Origin: Ilumatobacter sp.
GTDB taxonomy: Bacteria; Actinomycetota; Acidimicrobiia; Acidimicrobiales; Ilumatobacteraceae
DNA length: 33,708 nt
Direction of reading: 5' to 3'
Assembly: GCF_030065885.1 (NCBI RefSeq)
Contig: NZ_JASJCS010000022.1
Span: 1-33,708, forward strand
A program made the position numbers and the translations under genes. This document shows, piece after piece, positions 32,155-33,708 of the stretch. Position 1 is the stretch's first letter. Every line of letters starts with the position of its first letter. The notes below the pieces were generated by a model. That model worked only from the letters and a program-made list of their open reading frames with translations. It ran no database searches and was not told where the DNA came from.

Positions 32155-32158
<4 letters not shown>
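31595..32158 (-). CDS. Peroxiredoxin-like (AhpC/TSA) selenoprotein candidate with in-frame UGA
   Basis: Reading from ATG 32158, the frame gives 187 residues if the TGA at 32014-32012 is read through. Codon 49 is TGA, flanked by VVLIFHRHIH and LPCAAH. So the site is U49-L-P-C52, at the place where thioredoxin-fold AhpC/TSA-like proteins have their redox-active CxxC cysteine. The same frame then continues through VALVTFTGLAAAAAYGAE, FPVLVDADRDAYRAFGLG and GDFVVAPDGRLAYGFWG, a complete peroxiredoxin-like fold. A SECIS-compatible hairpin follows the UGA. The ATG overlaps the ettA stop (ATGA). The alternative is a nonsense mutation, but it would have had to hit exactly this codon without further decay. 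Confidence 0.82.
31972..31993 (-). promoter_or_regulatory. Candidate bacterial SECIS hairpin
   Basis: On the minus strand, 19-40 nt after the UGA, GCC-GTTGCG pairs with CGCGAC-C-GGC (9 pairs including one GU, one bulged C). The apical loop is GUC, with G first, 28 nt after the UGA. Published bacterial SECIS rules ask for a 4-16 bp stem, a 3-14 nt loop with G among the first two bases, and a 16-37 nt distance. All are met. GC-rich DNA makes hairpins easily, so this is supportive only. Confidence 0.55.

Positions 32159-33708
<1,550 letters not shown>

Overview
The window is about 33.7 kb of very GC-rich, gene-dense chromosomal DNA from an actinobacterium. Evidence is a mycothiol-type formaldehyde dehydrogenase, a NucS mismatch endonuclease, a WhiG/FliA-type sigma factor beside rpsB, and many genes whose -10 box (TANNNT-like) sits 6-8 nt before the start codon, as in leaderless transcripts. 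The gene content and the unusual ribosomal protein S2 suggest a deep-branching, Acidimicrobiia-like lineage. That placement is inference; no rRNA is present.

Layout. 1-3878 (+): end of a ComM/YifB AAA+ ATPase, dprA, a XerC-like recombinase and a WhiG-type sigma factor, joined by stop/start overlaps. 3968-4477: a secreted M23-like protein that has lost its catalytic residues. 4621-14075 (+): the conserved rpsB-tsf-pyrH-frr-cdsA-dxr-rseP-ispG cluster (translation, nucleotide, phospholipid and isoprenoid synthesis, membrane proteolysis), interrupted by a small VOC protein and by two copies of a 110-bp hairpin repeat lying exactly at the stop codons of tsf and rseP. 14113-17607: an SCO6745-like protein, then on the minus strand manA, an MBL-fold hydrolase and the mycothiol-dependent dehydrogenase mscR. 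17738-19672 (+): a small membrane protein, ECF sigma factor, soluble zinc-finger anti-sigma factor and MscS-like channel. 19683-21998 (-): nucS and a UbiB/ABC1 kinase. 22117-23790 (+): a PEP-utilising swivel-domain protein without an ATP-grasp domain. 23807-27404 (-): an unrecognised His-rich membrane protein with a tandemly duplicated domain, a crotonase and a CysQ-like phosphatase. 27479-31588 (+): dinB behind a perfect Gram-positive-type LexA box, a PfkB kinase coupled to an L-fucose-isomerase-like protein, and a universal stress protein. 31595-33708 (-): a peroxiredoxin-like gene with an in-frame TGA at its redox-active position, and the ABC-F factor EttA, cut by the window edge.

The most interesting observations are: (1) the peroxiredoxin-like gene reads as a selenoprotein (U49-L-P-C52), with a bacterial SECIS-compatible hairpin after the UGA; (2) the two hairpin repeats keep an almost identical core while the long outer stem differs in sequence but stays paired; (3) the SOS box sits against dinB; (4) the duplicated His-rich domain protein has no family I recognise; (5) ribosomal protein S2 carries a separate C-terminal domain. 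No tRNA, rRNA, CRISPR array, transposase or prophage gene was seen. No stretch over 300 bp lacks a gene.
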